From Bacteroidota bacterium (GTDB lineage Bacteria; Bacteroidota; Bacteroidia; UBA4408): a stretch of 64,000 nucleotides of DNA. Of the stretch, positions 53,203 through 61,709 are shown piece by piece; the stretch's first letter is position 1; each line of letters begins with the position of its first letter. The notes beneath the pieces are model-generated. The model was not told the DNA's origin, ran no database searches, and saw only the letters and a program-made list of their open reading frames with translations. The position numbers were made by a program, and so were the translations under genes. The stretch spans positions 115,001-179,000 of the forward strand of contig JADKHO010000003.1 of NCBI GenBank assembly GCA_016721765.1, read 5' to 3'.

Positions 53203-55749
53203 ATGAACTACCTCAAAACGCTCTTTTTTATTCTGCTTACAAAATTTAGTTTCGCCCAACAGGTCTGTCCGCGCGATACTGTTTATCCCTTTACTACCGA
53301 TAGTGTTCACCTAAAAATTTGGAACAAAAGTGAGTACATTCCTTTTTTTGTAAAGGGCTGCAACTTAGGAGTGGCGGTACCTGGAACCTTCCCGGGCGAG
53401 TTGGTTGTCTCTCGCAGTCAATACAGTCGCTGGTTTGCTTTAATTAAAGAGGCAGGATTCAATTGCATTCGATTGTACACACTGCATTACCCGCGTTTTT
53501 ATGAAGTGTTGGATTCTTTTAATTTGGCAAATCCTAGTAATCCATTGTATTTTTTTCAAGGTGTTTGGCTCGAAGAGGAATTGCCCAATTACAATCAAGA
53601 CCTTTATTTTTTAGACAGCTCCTTCCAAAAAGAAATTCAAGAAAATGTGAATTGTGTGCATGGAAATGCAGTGATAGGACAACGATTTGGAAAAGCTTAT
53701 GGAACCTACACTGCCAATGTGAGTAAGTGGAATATGGGTTACATCATTGGCCGCGAAACATTTCCGGAAGAGGTAATTAAAACCAATCAAACGCATCCCA
53801 ACGATACGGTTTACAACGGTCTGCGCTTCTCGGTGCAAGCAAAAGCTGCTGAGGTATTTGTTACAAAAAAATTAGATTTTTTGGTCGAGTATGAAAACAG
53901 TACTTACCAAACCCAACGCCCGGTAAGTTATTCCAGTTGGCCCACACTAGATCCATTAACGCATCCCACCGAAGCGTATCGTTATGAGGATACTGCATCT
54001 ATTGATATTAGTTTAATTGATTTTCATTTGGCACCTGCAGGCTGCTTTGCCAGTTTTCATGCCTATCCTTATTATCCTGACTTTGTTTCTGACGATCCCA
54101 CGTATCAAACCTATTTCGATAGTTATGGACAAAACAGCTATCTCGGCTATTTAAGTGATTTGAAAAATCATTATAAAAAAATGCCTTTGATTATTGCTGA
54201 AACAGGTGTCCCTTCCAGTTGGGGAATTGCGCATTATTCCACCAGCGGCATGAATCATGGCGGAGCCAATCAAAAGGAGCAAGGACAAACCATGATTCGT
54301 TTGTTGCACAATGTAAAGGATGCCAATTGTGCGGGTGCTATGGATTTTGCATTTATTGATGAATGGTTTAAAAGCACCTGGATTACCTATCCCTTGGATT
54401 ACGACATCAACCGAAGAGTGTTTTGGCACAATGTAATGAGCCCCGAACAAAATTATGGACTCATTGGATTTAAGAAAAATAATGTGCTTCAAAACTGGGC
54501 TAATTTTAATGTCAATCAGTCCATCACAAAAATTGATGCCGGTGCAGATTACGATTATTTTAATTTGCATTTGTCTCTGGGAGAAAAATTATTAAATCCC
54601 GATGATATTTGGATTTCTTTTGATACCTATGCTTCCAGCCTGGGCGAATCTGTTTTGCCAACCGGAGATACTGTTCAAAACCGAGCTGAATTTGTATTAC
54701 ACATAACCAATTACAGCGCACAATTATATGTAACTCAAGCCTACGATATTTTTGGAATATGGGGCAATACCGCACCAGCCAATCAATTGTATCATTCCAT
54801 TCAAACGGATGGTGCTCCGTGGAATATTGAGCGTTGGAAAACAAATAATGCCGTAAGCTTATTGGTTTATGTAGGAAATTTAAAAGTCCGCAATCAGTAT
54901 TTGCCGGCTTCTTCCGATGATGCGATTACGCTTTATGATGACTCCGTAAAAATTCGTCTTCCCTGGACCTTGCTCTATTTTACCGATCCCAGCACCATGA
55001 CCGTGTTTAACGACAAGCGCTCCACCACTGCTCCGGAAGATACGGTTTCGGATGGAATTCAGATTTCCGCATTTTATCACAATCAAAAATTTACGCCGGC
55101 AACACGTTTCACTTGGCCGAGTTGGAACAGTGTAAGTGATGCGGTGGAATACAAAAAAGACTCCTACAACATTGTTAAAAATGGCTTAACCGATTTTAAT
55201 ATTCCGGCCTTAGCCATAAGCGATAATTATTTGGGTGTGGATAGTTTTCCTTTTAATGTATCGGCAAGTAATGGCTTGCTCAAAAATGATTTTGATATGG
55301 ATGGTAGCAACCTGCAAGCATTGTTAATCGGCAATGCTCACCATGGTTCCGTTATTTTAAATTTTGATGGATCTTACACCTACAATGCAGCACCAGGCTA
55401 TGTGGGTCAGGATTATTTCGAGTACACCCTTTTTGATGGCCTCAGCCTTTCTAAAACTGCATTTGTTTGTATGGATGTCGATAATTCAATTGGCATCAAG
55501 GAAATCAAAGAAAGGGCGGTAGAAATAACTATTTTCCCAAATCCAGCTAAGGATGTAGTAAACCTGCGCTGCGAAAAAGAGCTGAGCAAGTTAAGTCTGT
55601 TTAATGCAGAAGGAAAATGGCTGAAAAATTTTGAGAACAGTGGGAGGGAGGTTAGTTTGAACATTGCAGAATTATCCAGCGGCATTTACTACTTGAAAAC
55701 CAGTGTTGGTGAGCAAACTTCAGTAAACCGCATCAGCATATCAAAATAG
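53203..55749 (+). CDS. secreted glycoside-hydrolase-like protein with cadherin-like and T9SS sorting domains
   Basis: 848 residues. The signal peptide ends at FSFAQ/Q. Residues about 35-420 look like a (beta/alpha)8 glycoside hydrolase of the GH5/cellulase or GH2 catalytic kind: FVKGCNLGVAVPGTFPGE, EAGFNCIRLYTLHYPRFYEVL, ASFHAYPYYPDF, and a strand-end acid in PLIIAETGVPSSWG that could be the nucleophile. A beta-rich middle (about 480-650) follows, then a cadherin-like tandem domain (about 675-765, ASNGLLKNDFDMDG ... VGQDYFEYTLFDG), and a T9SS type A sorting tail (about 770-848, ITIFPNPAKDVVNLRC). The acid/base glutamate was not assigned with confidence. Substrate unknown. It would act outside the cell or on its surface. 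Confidence 0.7.
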   Translation: MNYLKTLFFILLTKFSFAQQVCPRDTVYPFTTDSVHLKIWNKSEYIPFFVKGCNLGVAVPGTFPGELVVSRSQYSRWFALIKEAGFNCIRLYTLHYPRFYEVLDSFNLANPSNPLYFFQGVWLEEELPNYNQDLYFLDSSFQKEIQENVNCVHGNAVIGQRFGKAYGTYTANVSKWNMGYIIGRETFPEEVIKTNQTHPNDTVYNGLRFSVQAKAAEVFVTKKLDFLVEYENSTYQTQRPVSYSSWPTLDPLTHPTEAYRYEDTASIDISLIDFHLAPAGCFASFHAYPYYPDFVSDDPTYQTYFDSYGQNSYLGYLSDLKNHYKKMPLIIAETGVPSSWGIAHYSTSGMNHGGANQKEQGQTMIRLLHNVKDANCAGAMDFAFIDEWFKSTWITYPLDYDINRRVFWHNVMSPEQNYGLIGFKKNNVLQNWANFNVNQSITKIDAGADYDYFNLHLSLGEKLLNPDDIWISFDTYASSLGESVLPTGDTVQNRAEFVLHITNYSAQLYVTQAYDIFGIWGNTAPANQLYHSIQTDGAPWNIERWKTNNAVSLLVYVGNLKVRNQYLPASSDDAITLYDDSVKIRLPWTLLYFTDPSTMTVFNDKRSTTAPEDTVSDGIQISAFYHNQKFTPATRFTWPSWNSVSDAVEYKKDSYNIVKNGLTDFNIPALAISDNYLGVDSFPFNVSASNGLLKNDFDMDGSNLQALLIGNAHHGSVILNFDGSYTYNAAPGYVGQDYFEYTLFDGLSLSKTAFVCMDVDNSIGIKEIKERAVEITIFPNPAKDVVNLRCEKELSKLSLFNAEGKWLKNFENSGREVSLNIAELSSGIYYLKTSVGEQTSVNRISISK

Positions 55750-55788
55750 GGTAAAAGGACCAAGCCACTTAACGTTTTACCTAACATT

Positions 55789-55832
55789 CGCTCGCATCCT
55801 GCGAGCGTCAGCTATCCCCAAGCCTCTGGCTT
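55789..55832. repeat. REP-like two-hairpin element (copy 2)
   Basis: Hairpin CGCTCGCA-tcc-TGCGAGCG (55789-55807), linker TCAGCTATCCCC, then hairpin AAGCC-tct-GGCTT (55820-55832). The first 27 bases are identical to copy 3 at 56495. The linker CAGCTAT is shared with copy 1. Confidence 0.7.
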
Positions 55833-55840
55833 AACCATTT

Positions 55841-56146
55841 TCACATCCATTCTTGTATATCACAACGATTATCAAGTATAGCTAAAATCTCAACTTCAGA
55901 TGTATTGATTCTATAAAATACGGAAAGCTCCTTGCTCAAGACAGCTCGTCTGATATTTTTCATTTTAACTGTTTTGGGGTATAAATCAGGGAAAGCAATT
56001 ACAACTTTTTCGAAGGATTGCAATAAAGTATAAAAATACTCGACTTCCTTTTGGGAAAATCGCTATAGAAGATATTGCTTTATAAGAATTGCATTTCGAA
56101 TGGCCCTATCTGAATAAAGGACTTCCGTTATTTTTAACTTAGGCAT
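55841..56146 (-). pseudogene. ParE/RelE-family toxin gene interrupted by an in-frame TAG
   Basis: Reading from ATG 56146, the frame gives MPKLKITEVLYSDRAIRNAI LIKQYLL, then TAG at 56065-56063, and continues in the same frame with RFSQKEVEYFYTLLQSFEKV to a stop at 55841. The continued part includes MKNIRRAVLSKELSVFYRIN and VEILAILDNRCDIQEWM, the C-terminal beta-sheet core of ParE-type toxins. Read-through would give 101 residues, the normal toxin size, so a single nonsense codon is the only visible defect. The start overlaps the antitoxin stop by 8 bases, as usual in toxin-antitoxin operons. A sequencing error or natural suppression is an alternative. Confidence 0.75.
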
Positions 56147-56375
56147 TCTTAACCTTTTTCCAAAATGCTTTGGAGTCGCTTAATTTCCCGGCATCAGCAT
56201 CTTGAATTCCAAGAAGAATTTGTTTTTGCTGTGCTTGTGAAAGCTCATTCCACCAGTCTTTTTTTGCACTTGAGACGCGCAAGGCCTCCAAAAAGGAAAT
56301 TACATCCTTATCGTTCAAACGGTTTATCCAATCAATAAGGCTTAATTTTATTCCGTTTAATTCTGCGGTCGACAT
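56139..56375 (-). CDS. antitoxin of a type II toxin-antitoxin pair
   Basis: 78 residues, MSTAELNGIKLSLIDWINRL then NDKDVISFLEALRVSSAKKD and a C-terminal WWNELSQAQQKQILLGIQDADAGKLSDSKAFWKKVKNA. This composition (a helical N-terminal half, then a short amphipathic tail that would wrap the toxin) is typical of antitoxins paired with RelE/ParE toxins in Bacteroidota, although the DNA-binding fold was not assigned. The start at ATG 56375 was chosen because the TTG seven codons upstream lies inside the promoter palindrome. The gene overlaps the toxin remnant by 8 bases. The antitoxin frame is intact while the toxin is broken. Confidence 0.7.
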   Translation of the reverse strand: MSTAELNGIKLSLIDWINRLNDKDVISFLEALRVSSAKKDWWNELSQAQQKQILLGIQDADAGKLSDSKAFWKKVKNA

Positions 56376-56386
56376 TTCAATTGTTT

Positions 56387-56404
56387 TAGTATACAAATAT
56401 ACTA
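56387..56404 (-). promoter_or_regulatory. palindromic operator overlapping the antitoxin promoter
   Basis: TAGTATA-caaa-TATACTA (56387-56404) is a perfect inverted repeat. On the minus strand it contains TATATTTG (56401-56394), an exact -7 element. The predicted start of transcription is about 56387, 12 bases before the antitoxin ATG. A bound antitoxin or toxin-antitoxin complex would block the promoter directly. Confidence 0.6.
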
Positions 56405-56494
56405 TCTTTTTATTTTTTATTTTTCATTGGTTTAGCACTTTACTCGCCATGATTTGAAGGGGCTAATTTTAATTTTAAATGCTGCCGTCACACT

Positions 56495-56539
56495 CGCTCG
56501 CATCCTGCGAGCGTCAGCTATTTTCAAGCCTCCGGCTTG
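56495..56539. repeat. REP-like two-hairpin element (copy 3)
   Basis: Hairpin CGCTCGCA-tcc-TGCGAGCG (56495-56513), linker TCAGCTATTTT, then hairpin CAAGCC-tcc-GGCTTG (56525-56539). Same orientation as copy 2. The two copies flank the toxin-antitoxin pair. Confidence 0.7.
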
Positions 56540-56562
56540 ACGATTCTTTTAGATTTTAAATC

Positions 56563-56597
56563 AAAAAAAAAGCCCGGAATAAATTCCGAGCTTTCAA
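56563..56597 (-). terminator. terminator of the DUF3467/rpoC transcript
   Basis: Read on the minus strand: AAAGCTCGGAAT pairs with ATTCCGGGCTTT around a 2-base loop (one U-G pair), followed by nine T's. It lies about 20-50 bases after the DUF3467 stop. Confidence 0.8.
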
Positions 56598-56614
56598 TAA
56601 TTTCATTAATAAAT

Positions 56615-56929
56615 TTAAGCTTGCGCAGTAGGCCCGCCAAAATTCATCGGATAAGCTGTATTGCTTTCTCCTTCTTTTATCACACCATGTTGCGATTCAT
56701 ATTTTTGCACATTGTCTTTTAAGGCATGTAACAAACGTTTAGCATGCTGTGGTGTCATTAAAACACGCGATTTAACCTTCGCTTTTGGAACACCCGGCAT
56801 CATGCGAATAAAATCAATTACAAACTCTGCATTGGAGTGCGTTATGATGGCCAAATTGGTATATATCCCTTCTGCAATTTCTTCGCTCAACTCGATGTTA
56901 AGTTGGTTCTGGTTGTTTTGTTCTTCCAT
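56615..56929 (-). CDS. DUF3467-family protein
   Basis: 104 residues: an acidic N-terminus (NQLNIELSEEIAEGIYTNLA), the core IITHSNAEFVIDFIRMMPGVPKAKVKSRVLMTPQHAKRLLHAL (typical of DUF3467), then a short tail. The family is small, cytoplasmic and of unknown function. It often lies directly after rpoC in Bacteroidota, as here (96 bases downstream on the same strand), which suggests an expression link with RNA polymerase. The gap between them holds heptamer repeats. Confidence 0.85.
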   Translation of the reverse strand: MEEQNNQNQLNIELSEEIAEGIYTNLAIITHSNAEFVIDFIRMMPGVPKAKVKSRVLMTPQHAKRLLHALKDNVQKYESQHGVIKEGESNTAYPMNFGGPTAQA

Positions 56930-56936
56930 TTTGTTG

Positions 56937-57017
56937 TTTCAGGTTTCTTGTGTGTTTCAGGTTTCTGATGTTTCAGGTTTAAAGTTTTACAACCTGAAAC
57001 CTGAAACGTGTAACCAG
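56937..57017. repeat. CCTGAAA heptamer repeats, in both orientations, between rpoC and the DUF3467 gene
   Basis: GTTTCAGGTTT occurs three times (near 56936, 56954, 56970) and AACCTGAAACCTGAAAC once (from about 56991). The reverse-orientation blocks can pair to form a hairpin. The unit is CCTGAAA with period 7. No coding function. Confidence 0.6.
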
Positions 57018-57025
57018 AAACTATT

Positions 57026-60000
57026 TTACTCTTCTGTTTCAACCAATCTGTCGCGCTTAGAAGCCATCAACAAATCGTATTCTTCTTGAGAACCTACCAC
57101 GATTTTTTCGTATTCGCGTAAACCGGTTCCTGCAGGGATTAAGTGACCTACAATTACGTTTTCTTTCAAACCTAATAATTCGTCTACTTTTCCGTTTACC
57201 GCAGCTTCGTTCAATACTTTGGTAGTTTCCTGGAAGGAAGCAGCACTCATAAAGCTTTGTGTTTGCAACGATGCTCTGGTGATACCTTGTAACACTTGGC
57301 TAGAAGTAGCAGCAACGGCATCGCGTGCTTCAATTACCTTCATATCCTTACGTTTCAACATCGAGTTCTCATCGCGCAATTTACGTGCGGTAATGATTTG
57401 GCCTGCTTTCACTGCAGTTGAATCACCCGGAGTGATAACTACTTTCTTACCATAGAAAGAGTCATTTTCTTCCATGAACTCTGCTTTGTTAGCCAATTGA
57501 CCTTCCAAGAAGCGAGTATCGCCCGGATCAGCAATACGTACCTTACGCATCATCTGACGAACAATTACTTCAAAGTGTTTGTCGTTAATTTTCACCCCTT
57601 GCAAACGGTATACTTCCTGAACCTCGTTCACTAAGTATTCCTGCACTGCAGTTGGGCCTTTGATAGATAAAATATCATCCGGTGTAATCGCACCATCGCT
57701 CAATGGCATACCGGCTTTAATAAAGTCGTTTTCCTGCACAAGGATGTGTTTCGCCAATGGAACAAGGTATTTTTTAATTTCACCTGTTCTGGATTCTACC
57801 ACGATTTCGCGGTTACCACGCTTAATTTTTCCGAAGGTTACGATACCGTCAATTTCGGTTACAACAGCAGGGTTACTTGGATTACGTGCTTCAAACAACT
57901 CCGTTACACGTGGTAAACCACCCGTAATATCTCCCAGTTTACCGGAAGAGCGTGGAATTTTTACCAGAATTTGTCCGGCTTCCATTTTCGCGTTGTCGTT
58001 TACTACGATGTGTGCACCTACTGGAATACTGTATGAACGCAACACTTCTTTTTTACCATCGGTAACTTTAATCACCGGGTTTTTAGTTTTATCTCTTGAA
58101 TCGATAATTACTTTTTCCTTAAATCCGGTTTGTTCATCCGATTCTTCACGGTAAGTAACACCTTCTTCAATGCTTTCGAATTCTAATTTACCGGCAGTTT
58201 CGGTGATGATAACCGCGTTAAACGGATCCCAATCACAAATCAACTCACCTGCTTTAACGGTACTGTTGTTTTTAACATACAATTGCGCTCCATAAGGAAT
58301 GTTTGCTGTAGCTAAAACGATTTCCGTATTCGGGTCAGTGATGCGCATCTCAGCCGAACGACCAATTACTACATTCACTTTTTTACCATCTGCATCTTTA
58401 CGTTCAACAGTTCTTAATTCATCAATTTCCATCAATCCGTCATACTTGGCTTTAATACCTGATTCGGAAATGGTGTTCGATGCAGTACCCCCAACGTGGA
58501 AGGTACGAAGTGTTAACTGTGTTCCCGGCTCACCAATCGATTGTGCTGCAATTACACCTACTGCTTCACCGCGCTGCACCATTCTTCCGGTAGCCAAGTT
58601 ACGTCCGTAGCATTTTGCACATACACCGGTTTTGCTTTCGCAAGTCAATACCGAACGTATTTCAACAGCTTCAAGCGGAGAATCTGCAATTTCTTTTGCA
58701 AAGTCTTCTGTAATTTGCTCTCCACCGCCAATGATTAATTTTCCGGTTAAAGGATGCAATACATCGTGTACCGAAGTTCTTCCTAATACACGGTCGTATA
58801 AGCTTTCTACAATTTCTTCGTTGTTTTTCAAAGCCGATGCAACCAAACCTCTTAAGGTACCGCAATCGTCTTCGCAAATAATAACGTCTTGTGAAACGTC
58901 AACCAACCTACGTGTTAAGTAACCCGCATCGGCTGTTTTCAAAGCCGTATCCGCAAGACCTTTACGCGCACCGTGGGTACTAATAAAGTACTCCAAAATC
59001 GAAAGACCTTCCTTAAAGTTAGAGATAATCGGATTTTCAATAATCTCACCGCCGGTAGAACCTGATTTTTGTGGTTTCGCCATCAATCCTCTCATTCCGC
59101 TCAACTGACGAATTTGCTCCTTACTACCACGTGCTCCTGAATCCAACATCATGTAAACCGAGTTAAATCCTTGCTTGTCGTTAATTAGGGTAGTCATCAA
59201 TTTCTGCGTCAAGCGCGAATTGGTGTGCGTCCAAATGTCAATAATTTGGTTGTAACGCTCGTTGTTGGTAATGAAACCCATGTTGTAATTGTTTTTCACT
59301 TCCTCTACTTGCGCGTTGGCATCGGCAATCATTTTTTCTTTTTCTTCCGGAACCAAAACGTCTCCTAAGTTAAAAGATAATCCACCTTTAAATGCCATTT
59401 TAAATCCTAGGTCTTTCATATCGTCCAAGAAAGCTGCTGTTTTAGCTACTCCTGAAACTTTTAAGATTAACCCGATAATATCACGAAGCGATTTTTTAGT
59501 CAACAATTCGTTGATGTAACCTACTCCGGCTGGAACTACTTGGTTAAACAATACGCGTCCAACAGTAGTTTCAATTAATTTCCAAACAATTTTACCATCC
59601 TCTTTTACATTTGCTTTTACTTTAATGTGCGCATGTAAATCCACTTTCTTTTCGTTAAAGGCAATAATTACTTCCTCCGCAGAGTAAAAAGTAATTCCTT
59701 CGCCTTTCACTTTATGATCCTTATCGCTCTTGCGGCCTTTGGTCATGTAGTACAAGCCCAAAACCATGTCCTGAGAAGGCACTGTGATAGGTGCACCGTT
59801 AGCAGGGTTAAGAATGTTATGTGAAGCAAGCATCAACATTTGGGCTTCCAAAATTGCAGCATTTCCTAAAGGTAAATGCACCGCCATCTGGTCACCGTCA
59901 AAATCCGCGTTAAACGCTGTACACACTAAAGGGTGCAACTGTAAAGCTTTTCCTTCAATTAATTTGGGTTGGAAAGCTTGTATACCTAATCTGTGGAGTG

Positions 60001-61324
60001 TTGGAGCACGGTTAAGTAATACTGGGTGTCCTTTCAATACGTTTTCGAGGATGTCCCAAACGATAGCGTCTTTGCGGTCCACAATTTTCTTTGCAGATTT
60101 AACCGTTTTCACAATTCCGCGCTCAATCATTTTACGGATAATAAACGGCTTAAATAATTCGGCCGCCATATCTTTAGGAATACCACATTCGTGCAATTTC
60201 ATTTCAGGGCCTACAACAATTACCGAACGAGCCGAGTAATCCACACGTTTACCCAATAAGTTCTGACGGAAACGTCCTTGTTTACCTTTCAATGAATCAC
60301 TTAATGATTTCAAAGCACGGTTGCTGTCGGTTTTCACGGCGTTTGATTTACGTGAGTTATCGAACAAGCTATCAACCGATTCTTGAAGCATACGCTTTTC
60401 GTTACGTAAAATAACTTCAGGAGCTTTAATTTCTATAAGGCGTTTCAAACGGTTGTTACGGATAATCACACGTCTGTAAAGATCATTTAAATCGGAAGTC
60501 GCGAAACGTCCACCATCCAAAGGCACCAACGGGCGCAATTCCGGTGGAATTACAGGAACCACTTTCACCACCATCCATTCCGGACGATTTTCCACGCGGG
60601 TATTTGCCTGACGGAAAGATTCCACTACCTGTAAGCGTTTTAAGGCTTCGGTTTTACGTTGTTGCGAAGTTTCGTTGTTGGCTTTATCGCGTAATTCGTA
60701 CGATAAGCTATCCAAATCTAAGCGGCCAAGCAATTCGTAAAGTGCTTCAGCGCCCATTTTGGCAACAAATTTATTGGGGTCATTATCATCTAAATGTTGG
60801 TTTTCTTTTGGTAACGTTTCCAACACGTTTAAGTATTCTTCTTCGGAGAGGAAGTCAAGGTAATTAATTCCATCGGCTTGTTTAATACCCGGGTTGATTA
60901 CCACAAATCGCTCGTAATAAATAATGGTATCGAGTTTTTTGGTAGGTAAGCCTAACAAATACCCAATTTTGTTGGGTAAGCTCTTAAAATACCAGATGTG
61001 TGCTACCGGAACCACAAGGCTAATGTGTCCCATACGCTCTCTACGCACTTTTTTCTCGGTTACCTCAACGCCACAACGATCGCAAACGATGCCCTTGTAA
61101 CGGATGCGTTTATACTTGCCACAAGCACATTCCCAGTCCTTTACAGGTCCGAAAATACGCTCACAAAACAAGCCGCCCATTTCGGGTTTGTAGGTTCTGT
61201 AGTTGATGGTTTCGGGTTTCAGGATTTCTCCGCTTGAACGGTCCAGTACGGATTCGGGAGAAGCAAGGCTGATGGTGATTTTGGTGAAATTACTCTTAAC
61301 TTTCGTGTCTCTTTTGAATGCCAT
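57026..61324 (-). CDS. rpoC: DNA-directed RNA polymerase beta' subunit
   Basis: 1432 residues, normal for the phylum. The zinc-binding N-terminus (FGPVKDWECACGKYKRIRYK, then VCDRCGVEV), the catalytic magnesium site NADFDGDQMAVHLP (aspartates 474, 476, 478), the second zinc site (CEDDCGTLRG ... CESKTGVCAKCYGRNL), the trigger-loop region (GEAVGVIAAQSIGEPGTQLTLRTFHVGG) and the C-terminal tail ending GLREYEKIVVGSQEEYDLLM are all present. It is the core catalytic subunit of transcription. Unusually, no rpoB lies upstream: 551 non-coding bases and then a gene on the other strand. Confidence 0.98.
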   Translation of the reverse strand: MAFKRDTKVKSNFTKITISLASPESVLDRSSGEILKPETINYRTYKPEMGGLFCERIFGPVKDWECACGKYKRIRYKGIVCDRCGVEVTEKKVRRERMGHISLVVPVAHIWYFKSLPNKIGYLLGLPTKKLDTIIYYERFVVINPGIKQADGINYLDFLSEEEYLNVLETLPKENQHLDDNDPNKFVAKMGAEALYELLGRLDLDSLSYELRDKANNETSQQRKTEALKRLQVVESFRQANTRVENRPEWMVVKVVPVIPPELRPLVPLDGGRFATSDLNDLYRRVIIRNNRLKRLIEIKAPEVILRNEKRMLQESVDSLFDNSRKSNAVKTDSNRALKSLSDSLKGKQGRFRQNLLGKRVDYSARSVIVVGPEMKLHECGIPKDMAAELFKPFIIRKMIERGIVKTVKSAKKIVDRKDAIVWDILENVLKGHPVLLNRAPTLHRLGIQAFQPKLIEGKALQLHPLVCTAFNADFDGDQMAVHLPLGNAAILEAQMLMLASHNILNPANGAPITVPSQDMVLGLYYMTKGRKSDKDHKVKGEGITFYSAEEVIIAFNEKKVDLHAHIKVKANVKEDGKIVWKLIETTVGRVLFNQVVPAGVGYINELLTKKSLRDIIGLILKVSGVAKTAAFLDDMKDLGFKMAFKGGLSFNLGDVLVPEEKEKMIADANAQVEEVKNNYNMGFITNNERYNQIIDIWTHTNSRLTQKLMTTLINDKQGFNSVYMMLDSGARGSKEQIRQLSGMRGLMAKPQKSGSTGGEIIENPIISNFKEGLSILEYFISTHGARKGLADTALKTADAGYLTRRLVDVSQDVIICEDDCGTLRGLVASALKNNEEIVESLYDRVLGRTSVHDVLHPLTGKLIIGGGEQITEDFAKEIADSPLEAVEIRSVLTCESKTGVCAKCYGRNLATGRMVQRGEAVGVIAAQSIGEPGTQLTLRTFHVGGTASNTISESGIKAKYDGLMEIDELRTVERKDADGKKVNVVIGRSAEMRITDPNTEIVLATANIPYGAQLYVKNNSTVKAGELICDWDPFNAVIITETAGKLEFESIEEGVTYREESDEQTGFKEKVIIDSRDKTKNPVIKVTDGKKEVLRSYSIPVGAHIVVNDNAKMEAGQILVKIPRSSGKLGDITGGLPRVTELFEARNPSNPAVVTEIDGIVTFGKIKRGNREIVVESRTGEIKKYLVPLAKHILVQENDFIKAGMPLSDGAITPDDILSIKGPTAVQEYLVNEVQEVYRLQGVKINDKHFEVIVRQMMRKVRIADPGDTRFLEGQLANKAEFMEENDSFYGKKVVITPGDSTAVKAGQIITARKLRDENSMLKRKDMKVIEARDAVAATSSQVLQGITRASLQTQSFMSAASFQETTKVLNEAAVNGKVDELLGLKENVIVGHLIPAGTGLREYEKIVVGSQEEYDLLMASKRDRLVETEE

Positions 61325-61542
61325 TTTTGTAGAAGGTTTTTGAAAAAGGCTGCTAAAGTAGTCTTTTTTACCAAACTAACCTAATATGCTTGGGAAATTT
61401 TGTTAAAAAGAGCAGCAAATCAATAACTTAGCGAAAATGCCCCGCTAAACCTTCATTATCTCAGTTCATTACGAGGAACAATGCAAACTTTTCACTCAAC
61501 TTTCCATTTCCAGGCAGGAAGCAATCTTTCACTAGTAAATCC

Positions 61543-61570
61543 CCAAATCCCAAATCCCAAATCCCAAATC
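61543..61570. repeat. tandem CCAAATC heptamer repeat
   Basis: Four consecutive perfect CCAAATC units, flanked by related partial units. This is a simple non-coding repeat upstream of rpoC, comparable in period with the CCTGAAA repeat downstream of it. Confidence 0.7.
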
Positions 61571-61605
61571 CAACAAATCGGCTAATCAGCTAATCAACAA
61601 ATCAA

Positions 61606-61709
61606 AATTGGGCGTTCCCTCCTTCGTCGGTCGGGCTATCGCTTCAATCTTTTTTTACCCGGCCCAATTGCCGCAAAAAAAGGATTTCCGCTACTATCCC
61701 TAATGCGGC
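61606..61709. repeat. structured intergenic element with two adjoining stems
   Basis: AATTGGGC (61606-61613) pairs with GCCCAATT (61662-61669). Immediately next, GCCGCA (61670-61675) pairs with TGCGGC (61704-61709). Loop sequences include GTCGGGCTATCGCTTCAATC and AAAGGATTTCCGCTACTATC. From memory, very similar text recurs in intergenic regions of other Bacteroidota, so a dispersed structured element is likely. Confidence 0.5.

Noticed and set aside
56376..56396. Antitoxin start at TTG 56396
   Set aside because: It lies inside the palindromic promoter and would be upstream of the predicted transcription start. ATG 56375 fits.
56937..57017. CRISPR-like array
   Set aside because: Units are 7 bases, not separated by unique spacers, and no cas genes are nearby.
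57219..61237. Several plus-strand frames of 65-164 codons within rpoC
   Set aside because: All are antisense shadows of the rpoC frame.
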